Origin: Bacteroidota bacterium
Lineage (GTDB): Bacteria; Bacteroidota; Bacteroidia; M30B66
DNA: 64,000 nt
NCBI GenBank assembly: GCA_027490225.1
Contig: JAIXYK010000055.1
Coordinates: 29,715-93,714 of the forward strand
Direction of reading: 5' to 3'
Notes under the pieces: generated by a model
Database searches by the model: none
Seen by the model: only the letters and a program-made list of their open reading frames with translations
Told to the model about the DNA's origin: nothing
Made by a program: the position numbers and the translations under genes
Shown: positions 53,940 through 62,666 of the stretch, piece by piece
Layout: every line of letters starts with the position of its first letter
How positions within the stretch are numbered: position 1 is the first letter of the stretch

Positions 53940-55316
53940 ATGAGTGACTTCAAAACTTTAGTAGACCAGCACAGTGAGCGATTTATTTCTGAGCTTTTTG
54001 ATTTATTAAGATTGCCTTCTGTAAGTGCTGACCCAGCTTTTAAGCAAGCCGTATTAGATACTGCAGAATTAGTAAAAACCAGGCTTATAGAAGCTGGTGC
54101 AGATAAAGTAGAAATATGCCCAACACCTGGCTATCCTATTGTTTATGGGGAAAAAATTATTGATAGCAGTTTACCAACAGTTTTAGTATACGGACACTAC
54201 GACGTTCAACCTGCTGACCCTTTAAATTTATGGACAAGTCCAGCATTTGAACCTGTGATTAGAAACGGAAACATTTTCGCTAGAGGTTCTGCCGATGATA
54301 AAGGACAGATGTACATGCATGTGAAAGCTTTTGAATTGATGTTAAAAACAAATCAGCTTGATTGTAATATTAAATTTATGATTGAGGGAGAAGAAGAAGT
54401 TGGCTCTGCTAATCTTGACGGATTCTTAACAGCGAATAAAGATAGGTTGAAAGCAGACTGCGTGTTAGTATCTGATACTTCAATGATAGCTAATGATATT
54501 CCTTCAATCACAACTGGTTTAAGAGGTTTGAGTTATATTGAAGTTGAAGTTACAGGACCTAATCGTGACTTACATTCTGGAGTATATGGCGGAGGTGTTG
54601 GAAATCCAATAAACGTTCTTTGTGAAATGATTGCTTCATTAAAAAATGAGGATAAAAGCATTAATATTCCTGGTTTTTATGATGATGTTGTGATTTGTAC
54701 TGAGGCAGAAAGGAAATTAATGAATGAAGCTCCATTTAGTTTAGATGAATACAAACGAGAATTAAAAATTGATGATGTTATTGGTGAAGAAGGTTATACA
54801 ACTGTTGAAAGAACTTCTATCAGACCAACTTTAGATGTAAATGGAATCTGGGGTGGCTATATTGGCGAAGGAGCTAAAACAGTTCTTCCTTCTAAAGCTT
54901 ATGCGAAAATTTCTATGCGCTTGGTTCCTAATCAAGATCCAGATAAAATTACAGAATTGTTTAAAAATCACTTCGAATCTATTGCTCCAAAAGCTGTGAA
55001 AGTAGTTGTTAAACCTCATCATGGAGGACATCCTGCTGTAACACCTGTTGATTCAATCGAATATAAGGCAGCATCAATGGCCATGCACGCTACTTTTGGT
55101 AAAGAGCCAATTCCTGCGCGAGGTGGTGGAAGTATTCCTATTGTAGCATCATTCGAAAAAATATTAGGCCTGAAAACAGTTTTAATGGGATTTGGCTTAG
55201 ACACAGATGATATTCATTCTCCAGATGAGCATTATGGGGTTTTTAACTACTTAAAGGGAATTGAGACCATTCCTTATTTCTTTAAATATTACGCTCAGTT
55301 AAAGAAAAATATATAA
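53940..55316 (+). CDS. M20-family dipeptidase
   Basis: The 458-residue zinc peptidase has ligands and catalytic residues in YGHYDVQPADP (His, Asp), SADDKGQ (bridging Asp), EGEEEVGS (catalytic Glu pair), VSDTSM (Asp) and DDIHSPDEHYG (His). Length and motifs match the CNDP/DUG1-type dipeptidases of peptidase family M20. It has a lid domain at about 205-330 (GPNRDLHSGVYGGGVGNPIN). No signal peptide is present, so it should cleave dipeptides in the cytosol. It lies 29 bp before a lipoprotein gene of the next cluster and may or may not be cotranscribed with it. Confidence 0.93.
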   Translation: MSDFKTLVDQHSERFISELFDLLRLPSVSADPAFKQAVLDTAELVKTRLIEAGADKVEICPTPGYPIVYGEKIIDSSLPTVLVYGHYDVQPADPLNLWTSPAFEPVIRNGNIFARGSADDKGQMYMHVKAFELMLKTNQLDCNIKFMIEGEEEVGSANLDGFLTANKDRLKADCVLVSDTSMIANDIPSITTGLRGLSYIEVEVTGPNRDLHSGVYGGGVGNPINVLCEMIASLKNEDKSINIPGFYDDVVICTEAERKLMNEAPFSLDEYKRELKIDDVIGEEGYTTVERTSIRPTLDVNGIWGGYIGEGAKTVLPSKAYAKISMRLVPNQDPDKITELFKNHFESIAPKAVKVVVKPHHGGHPAVTPVDSIEYKAASMAMHATFGKEPIPARGGGSIPIVASFEKILGLKTVLMGFGLDTDDIHSPDEHYGVFNYLKGIETIPYFFKYYAQLKKNI

Positions 55317-55345
55317 TTTTAAAGCATCTAAATCGTTAGGTTCTT

Positions 55346-56230
55346 ATGTCTAGTTTCACTTCGCGTTTTCTTTCAATTTTTGCTTTGACTGCATTACTAT
55401 TATATGGAAGTTGTTCTAAAAGAGAAGAAAGATTGATACCAGGAAATATTGCTCCTCCCGATTATACGATTCCCAATAGCCTTAAAGTTAACTTTATTAA
55501 TAAGTTATATATAGGTTTATTAGGAAGAGAGCCCGAAAATGCTGAGTTTGAAGTTGCTAAAGACATGTTAGATGCTTCCAATTTCTCAAAAGCTTCAAGG
55601 GGAAGTTTAATTGATATAGTGCTTGATAATTCAATTTTTTATGACAGGGAATATGAAATAATGAGAAGTGATTTGTTGAATAGTACAGATACTTTGCAAA
55701 TAAATGATATGATTGGAACTTTTCAGTTTTTGCTAAGTAGTCCTGCTTATGAAGAACAATGGCCTGTAATTCAAGTTGAATTAGACAAATTAATCTTGTT
55801 GAAAAATGCACCTTCAGATTTAAAAAACGGAAGCATCTCTATAAAGAAAATGCAAGAAATAGGTTGTAATAATTTCTTTTTCGACAATATAAATATGGGC
55901 TCGACTAACTTTGTGATTGCAACTTTCCAGCATTTATTGTTAAGAAACCCAACAGCTTTTGAAACCGAAGAAGGAGTTAAATTGGTGGAAGGTTTTAGTG
56001 GAACACTTTTTTTAAATACTGGTAATTCAAAATCTAACTATTTCTCGATATTCTTTAATTCTTCAGATTATTGTGAAGGTCAGGTTAAATTGCTTTTTAC
56101 GCGCTTTTTGTTTCGTTTACCAAAATCTGAAGAAGCTGTTTATTTTACCAATTTATACAAAACTGAATTTGATTATAAACAATTGATTAAAGAAATTCTA
56201 ATTACAGATGAATATGCAAATATCAATTAA
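55346..56230 (+). CDS. Lipoprotein with DUF4214-like repeat units
   Basis: The 294-residue product has a lipoprotein signal with lipobox LYGSC (Cys about residue 23). The mature chain holds three similar helical units built as large hydrophobics, an R-x-P, a Glu a few residues later, then about 30 residues ending in an acidic-aromatic step: FINKLYIGLLGREPENAEFE, FQHLLLRNPTAFETEEG ending FNSSDYCEG, and FTRFLFRLPKSEEAVYF ending ITDEYANIN. This resembles the LLGREPxxxE...SxEY pattern of DUF4214, but I cannot confirm the family. It is followed at 7 bp by a smaller relative and then a Tat-exported phosphatase-like protein. Confidence 0.7.
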   Translation: MSSFTSRFLSIFALTALLLYGSCSKREERLIPGNIAPPDYTIPNSLKVNFINKLYIGLLGREPENAEFEVAKDMLDASNFSKASRGSLIDIVLDNSIFYDREYEIMRSDLLNSTDTLQINDMIGTFQFLLSSPAYEEQWPVIQVELDKLILLKNAPSDLKNGSISIKKMQEIGCNNFFFDNINMGSTNFVIATFQHLLLRNPTAFETEEGVKLVEGFSGTLFLNTGNSKSNYFSIFFNSSDYCEGQVKLLFTRFLFRLPKSEEAVYFTNLYKTEFDYKQLIKEILITDEYANIN

Positions 56231-56237
56231 GAATAGT

Positions 56238-56720
56238 ATGAAAAAATTAGTGCTTTTCGCAATCGTTGCCTTTTCACTAAGCAGCTGTAAAAAAGAAACT
56301 GATTTTGTTTATGAAGTAAATGATGTACTGGTTTCAAAAGAAAAAATCGGAAAAGGAATTCCGAAAACTACAGTTGAATTTATTTCTATTGCATATTCAG
56401 ATTTAGTAGGCAGCACAATATCTCAAAATGATTTAAGCAGAGTTACCTTACTTTATTTAGCTTTTGGAGATAAAAGATTGATAGAAGATTTGCTTATTAA
56501 AAACATCGTAAATTCTCCAGTTGTAAATATTCCAACTGAAGAAGTAATGAGGAATGATATTACTGCATTTATCAATAGTACATATCTAAAGTTATTCAAT
56601 AGAGAACCAAACGAGGTAGAGTTGTATACCTTAAGAAAACAAATTTCAGAAAATACCAATATTACACCTAAGTTGGTATATTATGCAATGATGACTTCTG
56701 ATGAGTACCGTTATTACTAA
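56238..56720 (+). CDS. Small lipoprotein related to the preceding gene
   Basis: I start at ATG 56238, which gives the clean lipoprotein signal MKKLVLFAIVAFSLSSC (160 residues). An upstream in-frame ATG at 56208 would overlap the previous gene and put ten polar residues before the signal. The mature chain ends with a unit matching those of the preceding protein: FINSTYLKLFNREPNEVELYTLR, then about 20 residues to MMTSDEYRYY. A weaker unit precedes it. The two genes look like paralogues that arose by duplication. The Tat-exported protein gene starts 12 bp downstream, suggesting one operon. Confidence 0.7.
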   Translation: MKKLVLFAIVAFSLSSCKKETDFVYEVNDVLVSKEKIGKGIPKTTVEFISIAYSDLVGSTISQNDLSRVTLLYLAFGDKRLIEDLLIKNIVNSPVVNIPTEEVMRNDITAFINSTYLKLFNREPNEVELYTLRKQISENTNITPKLVYYAMMTSDEYRYY

Positions 56721-56732
56721 AAAAACTGAATT

Positions 56733-58046
56733 ATGTCGACATTTATTCCTAGAAGAAATTTCCTTAAAAAAACTGCAATTGCTGCTACAGGTGCATTTGT
56801 GGCTCCATATATTTTACCTGGAGGAAGATTGTTTGCAGCAACTGGTAACAGAATAGCTAACCATGTTGTTTTTTGCCTGTTCGCCGGAGGTATTAGAAAC
56901 ATTGAATCTGTTGGTCAGGAGAGGGGAAACTTGTTACCATCTTTATTAGGTGGAGCTGGAACGGTAGATCCGATAATTGCTGCAGGAATGGACCCATTAC
57001 CTGATACTCCCGGAAGTTCGCTTAGATCACAAGGTACATTGTTTAGGCAATTTCGCTATGCGCAAGGTCCTACAGGACACTTTAACGGACATAGCACAGC
57101 ATTAACAGGAAACTACACTTTACAGGATTTAAGTATAAAAGAGGCGCCCAAAATGCCTACTGTATTTGAGTATTACAGAAAACATAGTTCTCCCGAACAG
57201 AATGCATTAAATGCTTGGTGGGTAGCAAATTCTCTTGGCCCCTACCCTAGTTTAAACTTTAGCTCTTACCCAGGATACGGTGCTTTATATGGGGCAAATT
57301 TTGTTCAACCATTAACACTTATAAGCACAGATGGTGCAAATGCATTATCTAATCCTATAACCTTAAGTTCAGATGAAATAGCAAGGGTAAATGAAATGCG
57401 TAACAACTTCAATGCAAGCTTTTCAAAGACTGGCATATTTGGAGATAACGCAATAGTAAATAATTTAGCAGACAGGGATTTATTACAAAATTATATAAAA
57501 CAACAATTAATTGATGGTGTTGCCGGAGCATTTAATAACCCTTGGGGAGCCGGTGCAGCAATGAATGATGATATGTATAATGTATTTTTTGCTGAGAAAA
57601 TTATTGAACAATTTAAGCCAGAATTACTTGTAGTTAATATGCAAGGAGTTGATATTGCACATTCTAATTTCACACAATATTGTAATAATTTAAGAAAGGC
57701 AGATTTTGCAGTTGGGCATTTATGGCAAACTATACAAAATACACCAGGAATGGCAAATGATACTATATTAATTGTTGCTCCTGAACATGGTCGTAATTTA
57801 TTACCTAATACTATCATTGATGATTATGGTCAACCTGCATTAGACCATAATAGCGATGAAACATCCAGAGAGATTTTCTGTATGGTGGTGGGCCCTCCAG
57901 GAAAGGTGCAACAAAATCAAATTGTGACACAAATTACAGGAGAGAGCATTGATATAGTTCCTACTATAGCCAGAATTCTCGGCTTTGACCAAGATATTCC
58001 TGGAGGAATGTTACCTGGTAGAATTTTAAACGAAGCTTTGGTATGA
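56733..58046 (+). CDS. Tat-exported alkaline-phosphatase-fold protein (DUF1501-like)
   Basis: The 437-residue product has a twin-arginine signal (PRRNFLKK at residues 6-13, then a hydrophobic AIAATGAFVAPYIL), so it is exported folded, probably with a bound metal. The body fits the DUF1501/alkaline phosphatase-like group: FNGHSTALTGNY in the first half, and near the C-terminus TILIVAPEHGRNLLPN and DHNSDETSR, which would supply His and Asp metal ligands. ESIDIVPTIARILGFDQDIPGGMLPGR is the typical ending. DUF1501 proteins commonly pair with exported partner proteins in Planctomycetes and Bacteroidota. The stop overlaps the next ATG by 4 bp. Confidence 0.72.
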   Translation: MSTFIPRRNFLKKTAIAATGAFVAPYILPGGRLFAATGNRIANHVVFCLFAGGIRNIESVGQERGNLLPSLLGGAGTVDPIIAAGMDPLPDTPGSSLRSQGTLFRQFRYAQGPTGHFNGHSTALTGNYTLQDLSIKEAPKMPTVFEYYRKHSSPEQNALNAWWVANSLGPYPSLNFSSYPGYGALYGANFVQPLTLISTDGANALSNPITLSSDEIARVNEMRNNFNASFSKTGIFGDNAIVNNLADRDLLQNYIKQQLIDGVAGAFNNPWGAGAAMNDDMYNVFFAEKIIEQFKPELLVVNMQGVDIAHSNFTQYCNNLRKADFAVGHLWQTIQNTPGMANDTILIVAPEHGRNLLPNTIIDDYGQPALDHNSDETSREIFCMVVGPPGKVQQNQIVTQITGESIDIVPTIARILGFDQDIPGGMLPGRILNEALV

Positions 58047-58984
58047 AAAAATTAATTGTTCGTATTTCATTACTTTTTGTATCAATGATATTGATGCTAG
58101 AAAGTTGTAAAAAAGAAGTGGTTGTTCCAGAAAACCCTTATGATAAAATTGATTATGGAAACAATGTAGTTCCAACTGATACACTGAACCCGAGCAGTAT
58201 TGCAGGTTTGCACAGAAATTTATTTTTAACAAAGTGCGCAGTCCCAGGTTGCCATGATGGGAACTTCGAACCAGATTTCAGAACGGTACAAAGCTCATAT
58301 TCCACATTAGTTTATGCTCCGATAAAAAAGAATAATGCAGCAAATACATTTACTTTTAGAGTAATACCAGGAGATACTGCTTTCTCGGTTTTATATGAAC
58401 GCATCACTAATTGCTGTTTTGTAAATATAGATGACAGAATGCCACAAGATAACATAGGAACGGCTTTGCCAGCTTCTGATATAAATCATGTAGCTACTTG
58501 GATTATGAATGGTGCCAAAGATATAAATGGCAATACTCCCAATAGACCAGATCAAGAACCAGTTTTAAGTTTTTATGTGGCTGCAGGTTCAGATTTTACT
58601 ACAGAATTGAGCGCTCAAAACAACAGAGTTGACAGTATTATTTATAATCCATTTTTAGTACCAGCAAGTGCTACAAGTTTCTATTTAGCACCTTCTATAG
58701 TTGATGACATTACTCCATTGGCTCAGATACAATACAACAAACTTCTTCTAAGTACATCAATAGATAATTTTTCAAGTGCTGTGCAATTAACAGCTACCTT
58801 TGTTAATATACCTAACCAAAGTCCTGTTTGGCTGGTAACTGTACCAACTGAGAATTTAACACATGGTACTCAGTATTTTATGAGGTATTATGTAAATGAT
58901 GGTACACATTCAGAAAACACTGAATTCCCTAAGAACAACAGCCTGGAATATTACAAAACTTATTGGAGTTTTATTTATCAATAA
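58043..58984 (+). CDS. Cytochrome c-like lipoprotein with CX4CH heme motif
   Basis: The 313-residue product has a lipoprotein signal (lipobox MLESC, Cys about 22). A cytochrome c-like domain (about 50-175) contains LFLTKCAVPGCHDGNFEPDF, where the heme-binding motif would be CX4CH instead of CX2CH. The PGDTAFSVLYERI segment, MP in DDRMPQDN (possible axial Met), and a final INHVATWIMNGAKD helix are the usual order for such domains. The remaining 130 residues form a beta-rich domain. Its start overlaps the Tat-exported gene by 4 bp, pointing to coupled production of a redox-linked envelope complex. Confidence 0.75.
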   Translation: MKKLIVRISLLFVSMILMLESCKKEVVVPENPYDKIDYGNNVVPTDTLNPSSIAGLHRNLFLTKCAVPGCHDGNFEPDFRTVQSSYSTLVYAPIKKNNAANTFTFRVIPGDTAFSVLYERITNCCFVNIDDRMPQDNIGTALPASDINHVATWIMNGAKDINGNTPNRPDQEPVLSFYVAAGSDFTTELSAQNNRVDSIIYNPFLVPASATSFYLAPSIVDDITPLAQIQYNKLLLSTSIDNFSSAVQLTATFVNIPNQSPVWLVTVPTENLTHGTQYFMRYYVNDGTHSENTEFPKNNSLEYYKTYWSFIYQ

Positions 58985-59434
58985 ATGTATAAGATGAAGC
59001 AGTTAATTGTTTTTATTATCATCACTTCTTTGTTTTCTGCTTGTAAAAAAGACGAGGAAAAATATTCAGATGTTCCAGCAATAACCTTTGAAAGTATTTC
59101 TCCAGGAATAGTTAAACAGTTTAGCGATTCATTAATTGTTACTATTAGTTACGAAGATGGCAATGGAGATTTAGGCGAAAATGGAAGTGATGTAAAAAAT
59201 GCATTTGTAACAGATTCTAGAAACGATTTAACTTATGCTTTTAGAGTAAAACAATTAGCACCTACTGATGCTAACATTATTATTAAAGGAAAATTATTAA
59301 TTGTAATTCCTCAAGTTGCATTTAATAACCTAACTGGAATATCAGAGACTGCAACTTTTTCTATTTATTTAGAAGACAGAGCAGGGAATAAAAGTAATGT
59401 TGTAAATACATCGAGCATTACGATAACTCAATAA
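58985..59434 (+). CDS. Small beta-rich lipoprotein
   Basis: The 149-residue product has a lipoprotein signal; ATG 58994 (MKQLIVFIIITSLFSAC) is an equally good start that would remove MYK. The mature part looks like an Ig/cadherin-type beta-sandwich: VTISYEDGNGDLGENGSDVKNAFV carries an acidic loop that may bind calcium, and ATFSIYLEDRAGNKSNVVNTSSITIT is the last strand pair. There is no spacer after the cytochrome-like gene, and the next gene starts 1 bp after this one. It is probably part of the same exported complex; function unknown. Confidence 0.72.
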   Translation: MYKMKQLIVFIIITSLFSACKKDEEKYSDVPAITFESISPGIVKQFSDSLIVTISYEDGNGDLGENGSDVKNAFVTDSRNDLTYAFRVKQLAPTDANIIIKGKLLIVIPQVAFNNLTGISETATFSIYLEDRAGNKSNVVNTSSITITQ

Positions 59435-59435
59435 A

Positions 59436-59909
59436 ATGAATTTTAAAGTAAACATATTTTTAAGTTTTTTTTGCTTAGTTGCTTTAGTTAGTTGCCGGAG
59501 TTATGAAAATGTAAAAGCCCCTACGATTGAAAAAATTACAGGATTTACTCCCGGGGCTATTAAAGATGGGAATCTTAGTTTTTCATTCACAACAATCATT
59601 AATAATCCAGATTTATTGAAGTTTAAAATTAAACATGTAGATTTAGAATTACTGTTTAATGGAACCAGAATAGCTGAAGTTAAAAGTAAAAGAACCATTC
59701 GTGTAAAAGGTGAGATTAGTCCTGAAATAAAATGGGATGTAGTAGGAAACATAAAACCAATGTTGTCGAAACCAGGGGCCTTATTTTCATCTTTATTATC
59801 AGGGAAAGTTAATTTTCAAACCAAGGGAACTATTACCATTTCAAAGTGTTTATATAGTAAAACTATTCCTGTAGATTTAAAAATACCCATACAAATTCCA
59901 ATAAATTAA
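59436..59909 (+). CDS. LEA2-type (WHy-domain-like) lipoprotein
   Basis: The 157-residue product has a lipoprotein signal with lipobox VALVSC (Cys about 20). It is followed by a beta-sandwich with LSFSFTTIINNPDLLKFKIKHVDLELLFNGTRIAEV, the pattern of LEA type 2/WHy proteins, where an N-P-(N/D) turn follows the first strand. These proteins are thought to bind membranes or ligands, often under stress. It starts 1 bp after the preceding lipoprotein and 1 bp before rpe, so it is likely translated from the same mRNA as both. Confidence 0.75.
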   Translation: MNFKVNIFLSFFCLVALVSCRSYENVKAPTIEKITGFTPGAIKDGNLSFSFTTIINNPDLLKFKIKHVDLELLFNGTRIAEVKSKRTIRVKGEISPEIKWDVVGNIKPMLSKPGALFSSLLSGKVNFQTKGTITISKCLYSKTIPVDLKIPIQIPIN

Positions 59910-59910
59910 A

Positions 59911-60558
59911 ATGTCACATTACATTGCCCCTTCAATTCTATCTGCCGATTTTAATCATTTAAAAAAGGATATTGAATTAATAAATGATTCGGAAGCAGAT
60001 TTATTTCACGTAGATGTAATGGATGGCGTTTTTGTTCCTAACATTTCTTTTGGATTTCCAATTATTGAGCATGTTAAGAAAATTAGTAAAAAGCCTTTGG
60101 ATGTTCACTTAATGATAGTACAACCTGACAGGTATATAACTGAATTTGCAAAAGCAGGAGCTGACTATTTAACAGTGCACTATGAAGCTTGCACACATCT
60201 GCAAAGGACTATTGAATCAATTAAATCATTAGGTATGAAGGCTGGTGTTGCTTTGAATCCACATACAAATATAAATTTACTGGAAGATGTATTGAAAGAT
60301 GTAGATATGGTTTTGATAATGTCTGTAAATCCAGGGTTTGGAGGACAAAAGTTTATTGAACATACTTATGCCAAAGTTAGTGCGTTAAAGGAGCTGCTTA
60401 TTAAAACTGGAAGCGCTGCAAAAATAGAAGTTGACGGTGGTGTTGGTTTGAATAATTATAGAAAACTGGTAGACTGTGGAGCCGATATTTTAGTAGCAGG
60501 GAATGCTGTTTTTAAAGCAGAAAACCCAATGGAGACAATAAGTTTATTGAAAAGATAA
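59911..60558 (+). CDS. rpe: Ribulose-phosphate 3-epimerase
   Basis: Rpe interconverts ribulose 5-phosphate and xylulose 5-phosphate in the pentose phosphate pathway. The 215-residue TIM barrel shows APSILSADF, FHVDVMDGVFVPNISFG (metal-binding His and catalytic Asp), LDVHLMI (metal His), MSVNPGFGGQKFI and KIEVDGGVGLNN (catalytic Asp and phosphate loop). The length is normal. It is the metabolic end of a run of envelope protein genes, with only 1 bp separating it from the LEA2-like lipoprotein. Confidence 0.97.
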   Translation: MSHYIAPSILSADFNHLKKDIELINDSEADLFHVDVMDGVFVPNISFGFPIIEHVKKISKKPLDVHLMIVQPDRYITEFAKAGADYLTVHYEACTHLQRTIESIKSLGMKAGVALNPHTNINLLEDVLKDVDMVLIMSVNPGFGGQKFIEHTYAKVSALKELLIKTGSAAKIEVDGGVGLNNYRKLVDCGADILVAGNAVFKAENPMETISLLKR

Positions 60559-60585
60559 TTACAAATTTCTAAATACTCAAACATA

Positions 60586-60888
60586 ATGGAAGATACTTTA
60601 AAAAACTTGCTTTACCAGGGATTAGGTGTAGCAGTAATTACAAAAGAAAAAATTGAGAAGGTTGTTGCTGAAATGGTAGAAAAGGGAAAAGTTACCCAAG
60701 AAGAAGGCAAGAAAGTATATGATGATTTAACATCAGAAGCGCATAAAGCTGGCGTTGAGTTTAAGAATTCAGCGAAAGAAACTGCCCGTGAATGGATTGA
60801 AAAAGCAGGTATTCCATCGAGGGAAGAATTTGAAGCATTAAAAAACCGCATTGCGGAATTAGAGAAGAAAGTTAACAGCACAGAGTGA
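60586..60888 (+). CDS. Phasin-like helical protein
   Basis: The 100-residue, highly charged and almost wholly helical product has heptad patterns in its C-terminal half (FEALKNRIAELEKKV). It begins with a hydrophobic LLYQGLGVAVITKEKIEKVV and continues with EKGKVTQEEGKKVYDDL, as in the PhaF/phasin-like regulators found next to UbiB genes. The last codons overlap the GTG start of the ubiB-like gene (GTGA), implying translational coupling. The protein may bind or regulate the UbiB kinase or polyhydroxyalkanoate/lipid surfaces. No PHA synthase gene is nearby. Confidence 0.75.
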   Translation: MEDTLKNLLYQGLGVAVITKEKIEKVVAEMVEKGKVTQEEGKKVYDDLTSEAHKAGVEFKNSAKETAREWIEKAGIPSREEFEALKNRIAELEKKVNSTE

Positions 60889-62525
60889 TTTCGCGCGGGA
60901 AAAGATACCGTAAAGTATTTGGAATACTTGCCAAGCATGGGTTTGATGATATTGTTGGACAATTATCGGGAAACCGTTTTTTAAATGTTTTCAAACCTAA
61001 ATTAACTGAAGAGCAGAAAGCGCAAAAGTTAAAAGACCGTTGGCAACGATTACGTCTGGTACTAGAAGAATTAGGTCCAACGTATATAAAATTTGGGCAG
61101 ATTTTAAGCAATAGACCAGGTTTATTGCCCGACGATTTAATTGCAGAATTGACTAAACTGCAAGACAAGGTTCCGCCATTTACCTTAGAGGAAGTAAAAG
61201 CTACCATAGAAGAAGCTTTTGGCAAACCAGTTGCGCAAATATTTGCCGATTTTACAGAAAAGCCATTGGCTTCTGCTTCTATTGCTCAGGTGCACAAGGC
61301 GACACTTTTTACTGGAGAAAAGGTTGTAATAAAAGTACAACGCCCTGGCATTGAAGCCATCATTAAAGCTGATATAGAAATTCTTAAAGACATTGCCAAT
61401 TTGATGATGCGCTCAGAGGAATTAAGGTCATTACGACCTATAGAATTGTTAGCAGCATTTGAAAGAACTATTTTAGCAGAACTGAATTTCCAGCATGAGG
61501 CGGCACATTTTCAGCAGTTTTACAAGCGGTTTGAAGGCGATCCAGTAACGGTGATTCCTAAACCGTATTTAAGTTATTGTAAGCCTAAAGTTATAACCAT
61601 AGGATTTATTGATGGTATCAAGATTAATAAGATTGATGAGTTAGTTGCGGCAGGCTATGATTTAAAGAAAATTGCCGAAAACGGATTTGATTCTTATTTC
61701 AAACAAATTTTTGAATGGGGCTATTTTCATGCTGACCCGCACCCGGGAAATTTATTGGTTTTGCCTGGAAATAGAATTGGAATTCTAGATTTTGGAATGG
61801 TAGGAAGGCTTACCGAGAAAGATAGAAAAGCCTTGGTAGAATTTATAATTGGTTTAGGCAGAGATGACATTTCGCGGATTGTAGAAAATGTAGAGAAACT
61901 GCAAGGTTCTGAAATTGAAGATAAGCCAGCGTTAGAAATTGATATGGCAGCATTTATTTCAGATTTTGGAGGACAAGCTGCTCGCGATATTGATTTAAAT
62001 GATGCATTAAACAGAGGCAGATTTTTAATTAATAAGCATCATTTAAAATTAAATCCAGATTTGTTTTTGTTGCTGAGAGCTGTGTCAATGCTGGAAGGCA
62101 TAGGAACCACGCTGGATAAGGATTTCAGGTCGCTGGAAATTATAAAGCCTTTTGCAATTAAGTTATTGTCGAAGAGTTTAAATCCTAGAAATATTTTTAA
62201 CAACAAAACGGTAATTGCTGCATTGGCCGATTTGGGACAACTAGCAGTTTCGTTGCCTGCTGACGCAAGGAAGATAATTGATAAGATTAAGAATGATAAA
62301 ATTAAGGTTCAAGTTGAGCAGAAAAACAACAAAATAATTGCGCAACAAATTCAACTTGCATCTCGGAAGATTTCTTTTGCGTTGGTTTTTGCAGGTTCGT
62401 TTACAGGAGCTTGTTTAATGCTGAAAATGCCTTATCCTGAAGTTTTCTGGGGAATGAATGTTCCGAGTTTAATTGGATTTACGATTGCGGGAGTAAGTTT
62501 ATGGAAATTTGGATTTACAAAATAG
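60885..62525 (+). CDS. UbiB/AarF (ABC1) family atypical kinase
   Basis: The 546-residue membrane-associated protein is of the ADCK/UbiB family, linked to quinone biosynthesis. KxGQ motif: YIKFGQILSNRPGLLP; Ala-rich loop: ASASIAQVHKA, with the Lys in VVIKVQRPG; catalytic HADPHPGN; metal DFG in ILDFGMVGRL. Two hydrophobic segments at the C-terminus (about 490-545) anchor it. Translation begins at GTG 60885, overlapping the phasin-like stop. The gene ends 52 bp from the GC-rich repeat core (copy C). No other ubiquinone or menaquinone gene is in the window. Confidence 0.94.
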   Translation: MISRGKRYRKVFGILAKHGFDDIVGQLSGNRFLNVFKPKLTEEQKAQKLKDRWQRLRLVLEELGPTYIKFGQILSNRPGLLPDDLIAELTKLQDKVPPFTLEEVKATIEEAFGKPVAQIFADFTEKPLASASIAQVHKATLFTGEKVVIKVQRPGIEAIIKADIEILKDIANLMMRSEELRSLRPIELLAAFERTILAELNFQHEAAHFQQFYKRFEGDPVTVIPKPYLSYCKPKVITIGFIDGIKINKIDELVAAGYDLKKIAENGFDSYFKQIFEWGYFHADPHPGNLLVLPGNRIGILDFGMVGRLTEKDRKALVEFIIGLGRDDISRIVENVEKLQGSEIEDKPALEIDMAAFISDFGGQAARDIDLNDALNRGRFLINKHHLKLNPDLFLLLRAVSMLEGIGTTLDKDFRSLEIIKPFAIKLLSKSLNPRNIFNNKTVIAALADLGQLAVSLPADARKIIDKIKNDKIKVQVEQKNNKIIAQQIQLASRKISFALVFAGSFTGACLMLKMPYPEVFWGMNVPSLIGFTIAGVSLWKFGFTK

Positions 62526-62598
62526 CGATTCAGCCCGCACGAACGGGCGAGGCAAGTCCCCTTGGGCGGCCGAGCACGTGACCCGAAGGGGCGTGCCC
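62526..62598 (-). repeat. GC-rich dispersed repeat, copy C
   Basis: Read on the minus strand, GGGCACGCCCCTTCGGGTCACG (62598-62577) starts the element. A small hairpin GCCCG/CGGGC (62533-62537 with 62544-62548) and AGCCCGCAC are at the other end. It lies immediately after the UbiB stop, in opposite orientation to that gene. Confidence 0.7.
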
Positions 62599-62666
62599 AA
62601 AAGAAAAGGTTCATAAATAAAAAAATGATTTAGTGCTGCAACCTCAACAATAAGGTGAAAATTCTG

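Noticed and set aside
60612..61225. Minus-strand ORFs opposite the phasin-like and UbiB genes
   Set aside because: They are antisense shadows of two recognisable genes.
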